Source: Endozoicomonas sp. GU-1
GTDB lineage: Bacteria; Pseudomonadota; Gammaproteobacteria; Pseudomonadales; Endozoicomonadaceae
NCBI RefSeq assembly: GCF_027366395.1
Contig: NZ_CP114771.1
Coordinates: 4,340,001 to 4,404,000 of the forward strand
DNA length: 64,000 nt
Reading direction: 5' to 3'
The notes under the pieces are model-generated. The model worked only from the letters and a program-made list of their open reading frames with translations, made no database searches and was not told where the DNA came from. Below, piece by piece: positions 18,307 to 32,492 of the stretch (its first letter is position 1; each line of letters starts with the position of its first letter). The translations under genes and the position numbers were made by a program.

Positions 18307-18681
18307 ATGGCTCTGTCCAAAGAAGATATCCTGAATGCAATCGCTGAAATGTCTGTAATGGACGTTGTTGAACTGGTTTCCGCTATGGAAGAAAAGTTCG
18401 GCGTTTCTGCTGCTGCTGTTGCTGCTGTTGCTGCTGCTCCTGCTGAAGCTGCTGCCGCTGCTGAAGAAAAAACTGAGTTCGACGTAATCCTGACTGACGC
18501 TGGCGAGAAGAAAGTTAACGTCATCAAGGTAGTACGTGCTGCTACTGGCCTGGGTCTGAAAGAAGCCAAGGCTGTTGTAGACGGCGCTCCAGCTCCTCTG
18601 AAAGAAGGCGCTTCTAAAGAAGAAGCTGAAGAGCTGAAGAAGCAGCTGGAAGAAGCTGGTGCTAAAGTAGAAATCAAGTAA
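18307..18681 (+). CDS. rplL: 50S ribosomal protein L7/L12
   Basis: A 124-aa stalk protein. The N-terminal dimerisation part is [20 protein letters not shown], followed by an Ala-rich hinge (~35-52), and the C-terminal factor-binding domain with [20 protein letters not shown] and [11 protein letters not shown]. Start at ATG 18307, after a GGAG at 18295. Four or six copies recruit translation GTPases to the ribosome. A terminator-like hairpin follows at 18734. Confidence 0.98.
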   Translation: MALSKEDILNAIAEMSVMDVVELVSAMEEKFGVSAAAVAAVAAAPAEAAAAAEEKTEFDVILTDAGEKKVNVIKVVRAATGLGLKEAKAVVDGAPAPLKEGASKEEAEELKKQLEEAGAKVEIK

Positions 18682-18733
18682 TTTCTACAAAAGCATTGCA
18701 TAATCCCGGGTCTGTTGCATAATAGATTCAGGT

Positions 18734-18766
18734 GGCTGGTGCCCGCGAGGGTGCCGGCCTTTTTTC
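18734..18766 (+). terminator. terminator/attenuator between rplL and rpoB
   Basis: GGCTGGTGCCC pairs with GGGTGCCGGCC around a GCGA loop and is followed by seven T. In E. coli an attenuator at this position lowers rpoBC transcription relative to rplJL; here the hairpin looks strong, so readthrough or a separate rpoB promoter is needed. Confidence 0.8.
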
Positions 18767-19482
18767 CGTTGTATGAGCTATATCGTCTGAGTAACTGTAT
18801 TTGCACGTAGATCCTGTTCTATATCATGAAACTTCCCATTCTTTTCAGTCTTTATGGCTGAACGGGATTCTTCGTGATGTTGATCGGGGTATTGCTGTTT
18901 TGGCAGATCGTTGTGGCAGAGGTATGGATCTGGAAAAGTCGTCACAGAAACTGATCAATCTGGAGAAGGCTTTTTGTGATGGTGTAAAACGTTTAAATAC
19001 AGGGGTTTTCCGGTAATTGCAGTACCACTTCAGATCAAGCTGTGAGATGATGGTAGATTGCTGTAGAGAATTCATGCGCTGACCGTTTTGCCCAGCCTGA
19101 CATTATATAAGCTGCCCAATAATCCATTGGGCAGATTTGAATACCGCTTCCGTTGCCTTGTGCGATGTAAGCGGTATTGCCGTGAAAGCAGGGTAGTAAA
19201 TCTGAACAATAGTATCAGGTTGCTTTCTGTTCAGGCGCTAAAGCTCATACAACGGTTGATGTCTATCACGACATGAAGTGTCGACAACGATGCACAGTGT
19301 CTGTAACGGCATTAAGAGTATCTGCAACACCTCAGGGGTGTCTGTGATACAGGTCAGTAGATGACCATAAAAGTTGAAAATTTATTGGTTTTGACAGGGA
19401 GCCACCCGCTCTCGAACTAACCTACTATGGCCAGGCGACGCCGCCTGAAGTCAAAAACAGGTAACCAAGCTGGGGAACGCTG
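18767..19482. other. long rplL-rpoB spacer
   Basis: This is ~715 bp beyond the attenuator. A 71-codon frame at 18801-19016 encodes WLNGILRDVDRGIAVLADRC and LINLEKAFCDGVKRLN. It is not recognised and has no SD, so it is not called. TTGACA at 19391 has no -10 at normal spacing. An SD-like stretch precedes rpoB weakly. The spacer is much longer than the ~200-320 bp seen in E. coli-type clusters. Confidence 0.5.
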
Positions 19483-23559
<4,077 letters not shown>

Positions 23560-23629
23560 CGAACGTGTGGCCAGGGTGCCTGCTTTCTGATAGAACAGCA
23601 GGCACCTTGCACCGCGAGGAGATACGATC

Positions 23630-26600
23630 TTGAAAGACTTATTGAATCTGCTCAAGACACAGGGCCAGACGGACGAATTCGACGCTATTCGGATTGCGCT
23701 GGCTTCACCGGACATGATCCGGTCCTGGTCATACGGCGAAGTGAAAAAGCCGGAAACCATCAATTACCGTACGTTCAAGCCTGAGCGTGACGGTCTGTTC
23801 TGTGCCAAGATTTTTGGCCCGGTCAAAGACTACGAGTGCCTCTGTGGCAAGTACAAGCGACTGAAGCACCGTGGTGTTATCTGTGAGAAGTGTGGTGTTG
23901 AGGTTGCCCTGGCCAAGGTGCGTCGTGAGCGCATGGGTCATATTGAGCTGGCCAGCCCGGTGGCCCACATCTGGTTCCTGAAATCCCTGCCATCCCGTAT
24001 CGGTCTGTTGCTGGACATGACCCTGCGTGATATCGAGCGGGTACTGTACTTTGAATCTTACGTTGTTGTTGATCCGGGCATGACCACGCTGGAGAAAAAC
24101 CAGCTGCTGTCGGATGAGCAATACTACGAAGCACTGGAAGAGTTTGGTGATGACTTTGATGCCCGCATGGGTGCCGAAGCGATCAAAGGTCTGCTGGCGG
24201 ATATCGACATCGAAGACGAAGTCAACACGCTGCGTGAAGAGATTCCACAGACCAACTCTGAAACCAAGCTGAAGAAGCTGAGCAAGCGTCTGAAGCTGCT
24301 GGAAGCGTTCCATCACTCTGGCAACAACCCTGAGTGGATGATCCTGACCGTTCTGCCGGTTCTGCCGCCAGACCTGCGTCCGCTGGTGCCGCTGGACGGT
24401 GGCCGTTTCGCCACGTCTGACCTGAACGATCTGTATCGCCGGGTGATCAACCGTAACAACCGTCTGAAGCGTCTGCTGGATCTGAACGCGCCGGACATCA
24501 TCGTCCGTAACGAAAAGCGGATGCTGCAGGAGTCCGTTGACGCGCTGCTGGACAACGGCCGTCGTGGTCGTGCCATCACCGGTTCTAACAAGCGTCCTCT
24601 GAAGTCCCTGGCTGACATGATCAAGGGTAAGCAGGGTCGTTTCCGTCAGAACCTGCTGGGTAAGCGTGTAGACTACTCTGGTCGTTCGGTTATTACCGTA
24701 GGTCCTACCCTGCGTCTGCATCAGTGTGGTCTGCCCAAGAAGATGGCGCTGGAACTGTTCAAGCCATTTATCTTCGGTAAGCTGGAAGCCAAAGGTCTGG
24801 CTACCACCATTAAAGCCGCCAAGAAGATGGTTGAGCGGGAAACCCCTGAGGTGTGGGACGTTCTGGCAGACGTCATCCGCGAACACCCGGTCATGCTGAA
24901 CCGTGCGCCAACCCTGCACCGTCTGGGTATTCAGGCGTTCGAACCGGTACTGATCGAAGGTAAGGCGATTCAGCTGCACCCACTGGTGTGTGCTGCCTAT
25001 AACGCCGACTTCGACGGTGACCAGATGGCGGTGCACGTACCGCTGACGCTGGAAGCCCAGCTGGAAGCCCGTGCCCTGATGATGTCCACCAACAACATCC
25101 TGGCACCCGCCAACGGTGAGCCGATCATCGTACCTTCCCAGGACGTGGTACTGGGTCTGTACTACATCACCCGTGAGCGTATCAATGCCAAGGGTGAAGG
25201 CATGGCCTTCGTGGATATCGACGAAGTGATGCGAGCGTACCGCACCAAGGCGGTTGACCTGCATGCCCGCATCAAGGTGCGTGTCCATGAGAAATACCGG
25301 GACGGTGAAGGGGTTGAGCACGAAAACAAATTCCTGGCGGATACCACCGTTGGTCGAATGATCCTGTGGGATATCGTTCCTCAGGGCCTGCCTTTTGCCC
25401 TGGTTAACCAGGCCATGAAGAAGAAGGCGATCTCCGGCCTGTTGAATGCCTGTTACCGTCGGGTGGGTCTGAAGGAAACCGTTATCTTTGCTGACCAGAT
25501 GATGTATCTGGGCTTCCAGTACGCAACGATTTCCGGTACTTCCATCGGTGTTAACGATTTCGTTATTCCTCCTGAGAAGGCGCGCATCATCGATGACGCC
25601 AACGAAGAAGTTAAGGAGATCGAAAACCAGTTTGCTTCTGGTCTGGTGACTGCCGGCGAGAAGTACAACAAGGTTATCGACATCTGGTCCCGTGCCAACG
25701 AAATGCTGGCCAAGCGGATGATGGACAACCTGAAGTCCGACACGGTGATCAACAAGCAGGGCGAGGAAGAAGAGCAGGAATCCTTCAACAGCGTCTACAT
25801 GATGGCGGACTCCGGAGCGCGGGGTAGTGCGGCACAGATTCGTCAGCTGGCGGGTATGCGTGGTCTGATGGCCAAGCCAGACGGCTCCATCATCGAAACG
25901 CCGATTACCGCGAACTTCCGTGAAGGTCTGAACGTACTCCAGTACTTCATCTCCACCCACGGTGCTCGTAAGGGTCTGGCGGATACTGCGCTGAAAACAG
26001 CGAACTCCGGTTACCTGACCCGTCGTCTGGTTGACGTTGCCCAGGATCTGGTGGTCACTGAAGACGACTGTGGCACCAACGACGGCCTGCTGATGACGCC
26101 GCACATTGAAGGCGGTGATATCGTAGAGCCTTTGGGTGAGCGCATTCTGGGCCGTGTGGTGGCAGAAGACGTACTCAAGCCAGGCAGCGACAGTGAAATT
26201 GCCGTACCTGCCGGCACCCTGATTGATGAAATGTGGGTGAAGCGTCTCGAAACCATGAATGTTGACGAGATGCGCGTACGCTCCCCGATTACCTGTGAAA
26301 CCCGTCACGGTATCTGCTCCAAGTGTTATGGCCGTGACCTGGGTCGTGGTCACCTGGTGAACAAAGGTGAGGCTGTGGGGGTTATCGCTGCCCAGTCCAT
26401 CGGTGAGCCGGGCACACAGTTGACGATGCGTACCTTCCACATCGGTGGTGCGGCATCGAGAAACGCAGCGGCCGACAGCGTAACGGTGAAGAACAAAGGT
26501 TCTATCCGTCTGCTGAACCTGAAGTCGGTTGAACGTAAGGACGGTACTCTGGTAGCGGTCAGCCGTTCCGGACAGCTGGCCATTGCTGACGAATTTGGCC

Positions 26601-27841
26601 GTGAGCGTGAGCGTTACAAGCTGCCTTACGGTGCAATGATTTCGGTGCAGGATGGCGACCTGGTGGAAGCGGGTCAGACCGTGGCCAAGTGGGATCCACA
26701 CACTCACCCGATCATCACGGAAACCGCCGGTATTGTTGAATTCCAGGGTATGGATGAAAACATCACCGTGAAGACGCAGACAGACGAACTGACCGGTCTG
26801 TCCAATATGGAAGTGATGGATCCGAAGGATCGTCCGTCCGCCGGTAAGGATATTCGTCCAGCCATTCAGCTGAAAGACGCCAATGGTAACGAGCTGAAGC
26901 TGCCAGGTACTGACGTTCCTGCCCAGTACTTCCTGCCAGCGAACGCCCTGGTCAACCTGGTGGATGGTGCCACGGTGGAAGTGGGTGCGGTACTTGCCCG
27001 TATTCCTCAGCAGTCTTCCGGTAACCGGGACATCACCGGTGGTCTGCCAAGGGTTGCTGACCTCTTTGAGGCCCGTAAGCCAAAAGAGCACTCGATCCTG
27101 GCGGAAATCTCCGGAACCATCGGCTTCGGTAAGGAAACCAAAGGTAAGAAGCGTCTGGTGATTACACCGACTGACGGTACTGATCCTTATGAAGAGCTGA
27201 TTCCAAAATGGCGTCACCTCAACGTGTTTGAGGGTGAGCAGGTAACCCGCGGTGAAGTTATCTCCGACGGCCCGACCAATCCACACGACGTATTGCGTCT
27301 GCTGGGTGTTGGTGAACTGGCTCGCTACATCGTTAACGAAATCCAGGACGTCTACCGTCTGCAGGGTGTAAAGATTAACGATAAGCACATTGAGACCATT
27401 CTGCGTCAGATGCTGCGTAAGGTAGAAATCACCGATACCGGTGACTCCACCTTTATCCGTGGTGACCAGCTGGAGTACACACGCCTGCTGGAAGAGAATG
27501 ACCGTGTTAACCGTGAAAACGGCTTCCCGGCCAAGTTCGAGCGCGTGCTGCTGGGTATTACCAAGGCATCTCTGGCAACAGAATCCTTCATCTCTGCGGC
27601 TTCCTTCCAGGAGACTACCCGTGTCCTGACCGAAGCGGCGGTAACCGGCAAGCGCGATTACCTGCGTGGCCTGAAGGAGAACGTGGTCGTTGGTCGTCTG
27701 ATCCCGGCAGGTACCGGCCTCACTTACCACGCTGAGCGTCGTAAGGGACGTGAAGAAGTTGAGTTTGAGACTCCGGCCAAGATCTCGGCTTCTGAAGTCG
27801 AGCAGGCACTGTCTGATGCTTTGAACTTCGGTGAAGTTTAA
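23630..27841 (+). CDS. rpoC: DNA-directed RNA polymerase subunit beta'
   Basis: A 1403-aa subunit carrying the catalytic Mg site [16 protein letters not shown] (the NADFDGD triad). The N-terminal zinc ribbon is [20 protein letters not shown]; the second zinc site is in [13 protein letters not shown]. The translation start is TTG at 23630 (MKDLLNLL), preceded by a GAGGAGA SD; an alternative ATG is not available near it. Length matches E. coli (1407 aa). The operon ends at the hairpin 27881-27906. Confidence 0.99.
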   Translation: MKDLLNLLKTQGQTDEFDAIRIALASPDMIRSWSYGEVKKPETINYRTFKPERDGLFCAKIFGPVKDYECLCGKYKRLKHRGVICEKCGVEVALAKVRRERMGHIELASPVAHIWFLKSLPSRIGLLLDMTLRDIERVLYFESYVVVDPGMTTLEKNQLLSDEQYYEALEEFGDDFDARMGAEAIKGLLADIDIEDEVNTLREEIPQTNSETKLKKLSKRLKLLEAFHHSGNNPEWMILTVLPVLPPDLRPLVPLDGGRFATSDLNDLYRRVINRNNRLKRLLDLNAPDIIVRNEKRMLQESVDALLDNGRRGRAITGSNKRPLKSLADMIKGKQGRFRQNLLGKRVDYSGRSVITVGPTLRLHQCGLPKKMALELFKPFIFGKLEAKGLATTIKAAKKMVERETPEVWDVLADVIREHPVMLNRAPTLHRLGIQAFEPVLIEGKAIQLHPLVCAAYNADFDGDQMAVHVPLTLEAQLEARALMMSTNNILAPANGEPIIVPSQDVVLGLYYITRERINAKGEGMAFVDIDEVMRAYRTKAVDLHARIKVRVHEKYRDGEGVEHENKFLADTTVGRMILWDIVPQGLPFALVNQAMKKKAISGLLNACYRRVGLKETVIFADQMMYLGFQYATISGTSIGVNDFVIPPEKARIIDDANEEVKEIENQFASGLVTAGEKYNKVIDIWSRANEMLAKRMMDNLKSDTVINKQGEEEEQESFNSVYMMADSGARGSAAQIRQLAGMRGLMAKPDGSIIETPITANFREGLNVLQYFISTHGARKGLADTALKTANSGYLTRRLVDVAQDLVVTEDDCGTNDGLLMTPHIEGGDIVEPLGERILGRVVAEDVLKPGSDSEIAVPAGTLIDEMWVKRLETMNVDEMRVRSPITCETRHGICSKCYGRDLGRGHLVNKGEAVGVIAAQSIGEPGTQLTMRTFHIGGAASRNAAADSVTVKNKGSIRLLNLKSVERKDGTLVAVSRSGQLAIADEFGRERERYKLPYGAMISVQDGDLVEAGQTVAKWDPHTHPIITETAGIVEFQGMDENITVKTQTDELTGLSNMEVMDPKDRPSAGKDIRPAIQLKDANGNELKLPGTDVPAQYFLPANALVNLVDGATVEVGAVLARIPQQSSGNRDITGGLPRVADLFEARKPKEHSILAEISGTIGFGKETKGKKRLVITPTDGTDPYEELIPKWRHLNVFEGEQVTRGEVISDGPTNPHDVLRLLGVGELARYIVNEIQDVYRLQGVKINDKHIETILRQMLRKVEITDTGDSTFIRGDQLEYTRLLEENDRVNRENGFPAKFERVLLGITKASLATESFISAASFQETTRVLTEAAVTGKRDYLRGLKENVVVGRLIPAGTGLTYHAERRKGREEVEFETPAKISASEVEQALSDALNFGEV

Positions 27842-27880
27842 TTGCTGATCCGTTAAAGGCCTGCCTTTAACATCCAAAAA

Positions 27881-27906
27881 AGCCACCTGACCGGTGGCTT
27901 TTTTTT
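27881..27906 (+). terminator. Rho-independent terminator after rpoC
   Basis: AGCCACC pairs with GGTGGCT and is followed by a run of eight T, flanked upstream by AAAAAA. This is the end of the rplKAJL-rpoBC transcription block. Confidence 0.92.
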
Positions 27907-28118
27907 GTCTGTTGAAAAATAACAATAAATGTACTGGTGACTTTATTGCTGATCAGCTTTCTGAGTCACCTAACGGATATTTTACGCATACTTGACGGTG
28001 TGTGTAGTTATACAGGGGAACTGGTGTTTCCTCTTAGCACTCTAAATACCCGGTTTGTGTCGGTTATTCCAATAATGGTTGGACTCATCCAGCACTAAGG
28101 TTTTCAGGGGATTGAGGT

Positions 28119-29099
28119 GTGGAAGCGTTAGCTGTCAAAACAGCTGGTTCACGGAATCTGATTCAGCCCGGTCCTGCAGGGGAGGGAGGCCGTTTACAGA
28201 GGGCAAGAGCCTGGGTGTGGGATGTCTGTGTGCCTGTGACCAAAAAGCTGTTGCCGGTTGTTGGCAACACTTACCGGGAGCATAAAACCTGGTGTGAACG
28301 ATTGGGAGGGGTGGGGGTGATCGCCGGTATTGGTCTCTACACCGGTATGATTTCCCTTCCTGCGATTTGTTACCTTGGGGGTGGGTTTGCGGCGGGGGCA
28401 CTTTACTACCGTGGCCCAATGAGGGAAGAAAGTAATCCTGGTGTGACGTCTAGTGATCCTCCGCCCACTTTGCCCGGGCTATCAGGAGATGGCCGATGCT
28501 CAAAACACGACATTGTCGCACTAATGAAAGTCCTTGATGATCTGCTGATGAACTTTTCAGATTTGAATGCCAGGGTGGATGCCTTGACAGCAGAGAGGAC
28601 AATGGCTGCGGTTAATCGATTGAATCAAGAGGCATCCAGAAAGAAGAAAGCGACAGAGCAAGGTCTGCCGGATGATGTCAGCCTGAGAGAAGCCTTGCAG
28701 ATTGCCTGTGTGATAAGACCTCGCATCTTTCTTACTTTGCTGCATGAGTTATCAGGAGTGAGTTCAGCTGGAGAAGATGTGGGTAAAATTGTCAATAAGA
28801 TTCTGGGGGAGACTTTTCACAACCCGTGCACTGAAATACGTCGGACGCGTCGAGCGGATTATGAACAATTGGCAGACGCTTTTCTTGAGTCAGGCAAAGC
28901 GGGTTCTCAGGGTAAACGAGGGCGGCCTGTGTCTCAAAAAGTGCAGGTTGATATTCTTCACGGGATAACGGCTCCGTGGACCATAGCGGATGAAGGCAGG
29001 GCACAAGAAGTGATGCATAAAATCGATAAAGTGGCCAGTTTGGCCCTTTATCAGTGGAAAGCGGCCCGTAAAGATGCGGATGAAGGGCGCCTTCGTTAA
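28119..29099 (+). CDS. unrecognised protein with a hydrophobic hairpin, 326 aa
   Basis: I do not recognise a family. The start is GTG 28119, with AGGGG about eight bases upstream. Residues 1-60 are basic/aromatic, 63-97 are strongly hydrophobic and glycine rich (two short membrane spans), and 98-122 are Pro-rich. Residues ~125-170 are a probable coiled coil (DDLLMNFSDLNARVDALTAE), and the C-terminus is charged with KRGRPVSQK. There is no cleavable signal peptide. The stop codon lies inside the left arm of the element at 29096-29309. The layout (central membrane hairpin, long soluble tail) resembles host-membrane-inserted effectors, but this is only a structural impression. Confidence 0.6.
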   Translation: MEALAVKTAGSRNLIQPGPAGEGGRLQRARAWVWDVCVPVTKKLLPVVGNTYREHKTWCERLGGVGVIAGIGLYTGMISLPAICYLGGGFAAGALYYRGPMREESNPGVTSSDPPPTLPGLSGDGRCSKHDIVALMKVLDDLLMNFSDLNARVDALTAERTMAAVNRLNQEASRKKKATEQGLPDDVSLREALQIACVIRPRIFLTLLHELSGVSSAGEDVGKIVNKILGETFHNPCTEIRRTRRADYEQLADAFLESGKAGSQGKRGRPVSQKVQVDILHGITAPWTIADEGRAQEVMHKIDKVASLALYQWKAARKDADEGRLR

Positions 29100-29309
29100 G
29101 TAGTTAACCAAATGAAATCATATATTTCTGACTAAGTTGTCAGTCACTCCCGGCAACTGCTCCTGCGTTGCTCTAGCTCCTGCATCCATGCAGTCGTGCG
29201 GCGTTGCAACTCCGGTCACATAGCTACGGCTATGCTCCCTACGTTGCGCCTTGCATAGCAACTGCCCACTTAGCCAGAAATATACGATTCCATTTGGCCA
29301 ATTACTTAA
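29096..29309. mobile_element. MITE-like element, 214 bp with 41-bp inverted ends
   Basis: The left arm (29096-29136, starting TTAAGTAGTTAACCAAATG) and the reverse complement of the right arm (29269-29309, TTAAGTAATTGGCCAAATG) match at 35 of 41 positions, all differences being A/G transitions. The interior is GC-richer, has the small palindrome CATAGCTACGGCTATG, and encodes nothing. The left arm supplies the stop codon of the upstream gene. No target duplication was identified. Confidence 0.7.
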
Positions 29310-29454
29310 TTCTTCCAGTATCCGTGATTGTGCTTATTTTCCTGACAGGTTTCAGTTAAATCCCTTCTGTGAGTATGGCCTTCGCAATACCTGAACTGAC
29401 TAGCGACTGGTGTATAATGTCGAATCCGTTGTCGTTTCTATTTAAAGTTTATTT

Positions 29455-30213
29455 ATGCGCAGACTCGATCTTATTCTTGTGGATCAGGGTAAAGTGTCTT
29501 CCCGAAGTCGGGCCCAGCGATTAATCAGTGAAGGCAGGGTGAAAGTCCGGCAGTCAGGAGGCTGGGAAACACCGGGCAAAGCGGGTCAGAAATACCCTGA
29601 CTGGGTTGAGATTGATATCTGTCAGGATGAAGCCGATCAATTTGTCTCCCGGGGCGGAATGAAACTGGCCGGAGCACTGGCGGTGTCTGGTATATCCCTG
29701 ACCGGTGCAACCGTGATTGATGTTGGCCAGTCTACCGGTGGGTTTACGGATTGTGCATTACAGGCCGGGGCGTCCAGGGTCATAGGGGTTGAGGTGGGTC
29801 ATGGCCAGCTGGTCGAGTCGCTGCGTCAGGATCCCAGGGTGGTCTGTCTGGAAGGGATGAATGCCCGTGCATTGCCAGCTGCACTCCTTAACCATACGGA
29901 TCAGCAACAGGGATTTGATCTTGCGGTTATGGATGTGTCGTTTATTTCCCAAACCCGAATTTTACCATCGCTGGTGCCTCTGCTAAAACCGGGAGGGCAG
30001 CTGCTGAGCCTGGTTAAACCCCAGTTTGAGGTGGGGCCCGGCGGACTGGGTAAGGGAGGGATTGTCAGGGATTCCCGGTTGTATCCAGAGGTTGAGCAAT
30101 CTATCAAAGCCTGCTGCATTGAGCTTGGTTTACAGGTGAGAGGTTACTTCGACAGCCCGATTACCGGTGGTGATGGCAATCGTGAATTTTTTATCTGGGC
30201 TCAGCGCCATTGA
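29455..30213 (+). CDS. tlyA: TlyA-family rRNA (cytidine-2'-O)-methyltransferase
   Basis: A 252-aa protein. Residues 1-60 are an S4 RNA-binding domain (RRLDLILVDQGKVSSRSRAQ, LISEGRVKV), and the rest is an RrmJ/FtsJ-type methyltransferase. The SAM motif is VIDVGQSTGGFTDCALQAGA (~80-99), followed by the catalytic-type Asp in DLAVMDVSFIS and the Lys in LLSLVKPQFEVGPGG. TlyA methylates C1409 in 16S rRNA and, in long forms, C1920 in 23S rRNA; some members were annotated as hemolysin. It is apparently a single-gene unit. Confidence 0.92.
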   Translation: MRRLDLILVDQGKVSSRSRAQRLISEGRVKVRQSGGWETPGKAGQKYPDWVEIDICQDEADQFVSRGGMKLAGALAVSGISLTGATVIDVGQSTGGFTDCALQAGASRVIGVEVGHGQLVESLRQDPRVVCLEGMNARALPAALLNHTDQQQGFDLAVMDVSFISQTRILPSLVPLLKPGGQLLSLVKPQFEVGPGGLGKGGIVRDSRLYPEVEQSIKACCIELGLQVRGYFDSPITGGDGNREFFIWAQRH

Positions 30214-30594
30214 TCATGGGCCCAGCTTCCATGCTTTTATAGGAAGTGTGTAGTGTTTGATAACGGTCTTCAGCCGCTGCCAGTGTGACTGGTCCTCTGC
30301 TGTTTTGAGAATCAGAACAATCCCCGCTTGTTTCCCGGTCAGCATGCTGTAGTTTAATGACTGACCGATTGCCTCCGGCCACTTTCGGGCAAATTCCACC
30401 TCAATGGCGTATTGATCCGTAAGGCAGTCAATACGACGGCCGTCTTTCAGTCGGTGCTCCACTTTACCATCCATTCCTTCACACCAGACTTGCTGATACC
30501 AGGACTCTGATGGCTGTGCCCTGCTCACTGCGGCTGATGCCGAAATGGTCAACGCTAAAATGGAGCCGGTCATTCTGTTGAGTGCTGTGGTCAT
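30214..30594 (-). CDS. exported protein with possible PD-(D/E)XK nuclease-like core
   Basis: From ATG 30594 the 126-aa protein has a signal peptide (MTTALNRMTGSILALTISAS, then AAVSRA) and a short mature domain. HRLKDGRRIDCLTDQYAIEV followed by EFARKWPEAIGQSLNYS has the D-x(n)-E-V-E spacing and helix of a PD-(D/E)XK-like fold; similar small proteins are annotated hypothetical. The upstream in-frame ATG at 30696 would put the signal peptide in the middle, so it was rejected. It ends one base past the tlyA stop and is convergent with it. The nuclease role is speculative. Confidence 0.65.
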   Translation of the reverse strand: MTTALNRMTGSILALTISASAAVSRAQPSESWYQQVWCEGMDGKVEHRLKDGRRIDCLTDQYAIEVEFARKWPEAIGQSLNYSMLTGKQAGIVLILKTAEDQSHWQRLKTVIKHYTLPIKAWKLGP

Positions 30595-30763
30595 GGCGCT
30601 TTCTGAGGCCTTTTCAGACTGTTTGCATCGGCAGGACCGGGAAAAAAGGAGATGGCTTTGTGGTTGAAAGGATTTGGTTTTCAGGCAATCAGCCAATTAG
30701 AAAAAAAACAACGTTGTGCTAGTTTTAACCACACCCTGTCAAGCAATGATTGAGGTTAGTGCA

Positions 30764-31417
30764 ATGTACTTTGTCAAACTTTGCCGGTTCTGGTTCCCTT
30801 CCCTGTTTTTCGTGGTGCTCAATATGTTTTCACCTGGTGCCCTTGCCGACCATGAGGAAGCTTGTGACTGGGGACAGAACAGAGTCACGGCCTATGAATC
30901 CGGTTTTCGTGGAGTCCTGCCGCCAACAGCTGATGAATGGAACCATCAGAGTTATGAGGTGCTTGGTAAGAGAGATGGCCTGAAAACCTGGCTGATTCGT
31001 TATGACGATCACTTCTACCGGGGAGGTGAACTGGAGAGTGCTGATGGTGCCCACAGTCTTGCCAATCTTGGCATAAAAACCGTTTTTGCCATCACCTCGG
31101 CTGATAAAGAGCGTGAATGGCTGGAAAGTGAGGGTATTAAAGTGGTTGATTTATCCTTTGACAAGAATGCCAGCCTTGACCAGAGCCAAATCCGGCATAT
31201 TGCGGAACAATTGAGTGCCCATCCTGCTCCGGTGTATGTGCACTGCGTCGGAGGCACCCAGCGTGGTGGTGTGGTGGGTGTTATCTACCGCCTTTCTCAC
31301 GGCTGGAAACCTGACCAGTCACTGCTGGAATTTGCCTACCTGGGTGGCTCTTTGAAAGCTAATGATAATACCCTCAAGGCTGTTCTGAAGACTCTGTCTT
31401 CAGGTGTGCAGCACTGA
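30764..31417 (+). CDS. secreted dual-specificity/tyrosine phosphatase-like protein
   Basis: From ATG 30764 the ~217-aa protein starts with a signal peptide (MYFVKLCRFWFPSLFFVVLN, then MFSPGALA). The core has FYRGGELES, SLANLGIKTVFAIT, and the signature VYVHCVGGTQRGGVVGVIYR, that is H-C-x5-R with the catalytic Cys and Arg intact. This is the pattern of cysteine-dependent protein phosphatases of the DSP/PTP type, here apparently periplasmic or secreted. The general-acid Asp is probably in VVDLSFDKNAS. Substrate unknown. Divergent from the exported protein at 30214-30594. Confidence 0.75.
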   Translation: MYFVKLCRFWFPSLFFVVLNMFSPGALADHEEACDWGQNRVTAYESGFRGVLPPTADEWNHQSYEVLGKRDGLKTWLIRYDDHFYRGGELESADGAHSLANLGIKTVFAITSADKEREWLESEGIKVVDLSFDKNASLDQSQIRHIAEQLSAHPAPVYVHCVGGTQRGGVVGVIYRLSHGWKPDQSLLEFAYLGGSLKANDNTLKAVLKTLSSGVQH

Positions 31418-31454
31418 CCTCTCAATAGTCGGCGGGAAGGAAACGTTTCCCTGG

Positions 31455-31718
31455 TTATTTACAGCCACGGGCCTTGAGAAGTGCTTCCTTAAAATCGACC
31501 TCAACATCCTTGGCGAGGCCCGGAATCATCGCATCCGGAGCCTCGCCTTTCATTTTTAGATGATAGATCAGCAGGTCATCCGTTACATCGTTTAGGGGTC
31601 CTTTGTGGCCAGCTTCTGTGGCCAGGGCTTCAATAATCTGTACCAGGTTCAGGTGATCCTGTTTTTGCCACTGTGGGGAGAGGAGCTCGATCAATTCGTT
31701 AATTCTGTGACTGCTCAT
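31455..31718 (-). CDS. yihD: YihD family protein (DUF1040)
   Basis: An 87-aa protein matching the YihD family: [40 protein letters not shown], and [15 protein letters not shown]. The family is widespread in gammaproteobacteria and has no established function. Length is as expected (89 aa in E. coli). It is convergent with the phosphatase gene. Confidence 0.88.
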   Translation of the reverse strand: MSSHRINELIELLSPQWQKQDHLNLVQIIEALATEAGHKGPLNDVTDDLLIYHLKMKGEAPDAMIPGLAKDVEVDFKEALLKARGCK

Positions 31719-31858
31719 ATTTTAGTACTCAAGGTGAAGGTTTGGAGATGCTTCGCCGGTGTGGCAAGAGCACGAATCATCTGGAACTTTTCATTAATTC
31801 CAAGTGTCTGACAGCAGTCTATCGAACAATCCTTTTAAGCAAAACGGAATTATTATCT

Positions 31859-32236
31859 ATGAATGTTGGGGATGTAGCAGCACATCTTGCCATGTTTGGC
31901 CTTAAAACGATGACCACCAATGAAAGCTCGCTTTTCGGCTTCTCTCAGCCAAAATGGCAGAGTTATACAGTGACGTTCGCTACCGGGACCTTTGGTAGTA
32001 TTCTGGGTCTGGCGCAATGCGCTCTGGAGGGCTGGAGCCCATCAAGGCGCACAAAGCTTATGCTGGCGGTGAATGTGGCCACTGTGGCCTACAGCTTTAG
32101 GGCTATCCATCAAGAGGCTGCTTTTCATACTGCCTGCTTGGTAGAGTTCAGGGACACGGGTGTTATAAACCCGAATTGCGACTCCCCTTGTGAGTTGCTT
32201 GGTATGTCTGAAGATCAATGTGTAGTGGATTCATAG
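31859..32236 (+). CDS. hypothetical protein, 125 aa
   Basis: No family recognised. The start was chosen at ATG 31859 (MNVGDVAAHLAMFGLKTMTT), ten bases after CGGAA; the frame extends upstream to 31742 without an SD. The middle (SYTVTFATGTFGSILGLAQC, and LMLAVNVATVAYSF) is moderately hydrophobic, and the C-terminus has four Cys (CLVEF, NCDSPC, DQC). It may be membrane associated. Confidence 0.5.
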   Translation: MNVGDVAAHLAMFGLKTMTTNESSLFGFSQPKWQSYTVTFATGTFGSILGLAQCALEGWSPSRRTKLMLAVNVATVAYSFRAIHQEAAFHTACLVEFRDTGVINPNCDSPCELLGMSEDQCVVDS

Positions 32237-32343
32237 ATGGTGTTCGCAATGTGCTGTTTAATATCCGTTACCGGCTTATTCAGTGCAGCTAAGGAGTTGT
32301 CTGGAAATAACTTCCCTATTTTCATTGCCTGACTCTGTTCGGA

Positions 32344-32418
32344 CTGAGTGCTGAGCTTGTCGAAGTATCGAAGTTCGGTGGCACTATCCTTCGATACTTC
32401 GACAAGCTCAGCACTCAG
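32344..32418. repeat. hairpin repeat with a 30-bp perfect stem
   Basis: CTGAGTGCTGAGCTTGTCGA... (32344-32373) is exactly complementary to 32389-32418, with a 15-base loop. It is followed by GATGAACGG and preceded by GTTCGGA. It lies between convergent genes and could end both transcripts. The same GTTC-CTGAG-TCGAAG theme flanks group II intron 2 (53373-53390 and 55437-55490), so it is a dispersed repeat family. Confidence 0.8.
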
Positions 32419-32492
32419 GATGAACGGGGTGTGCGGGTATTAACGCTTTTCTGCACTAAACGGGCGTTATTCCCGGACAACCTCCCGGTGGA

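Noticed and set aside
19391-19428. TTGACA followed by TACTAT upstream of rpoB
   Set aside because: The spacing is 26 bp, too long for a sigma-70 promoter, and no better -10 lies at 16-18 bp.
23729-27925. 1398-codon open frame on the minus strand across rpoC
   Set aside because: Antisense shadow of rpoC, like the one in rpoB. It spans the whole gene and its terminator, and the product has no recognisable motif.
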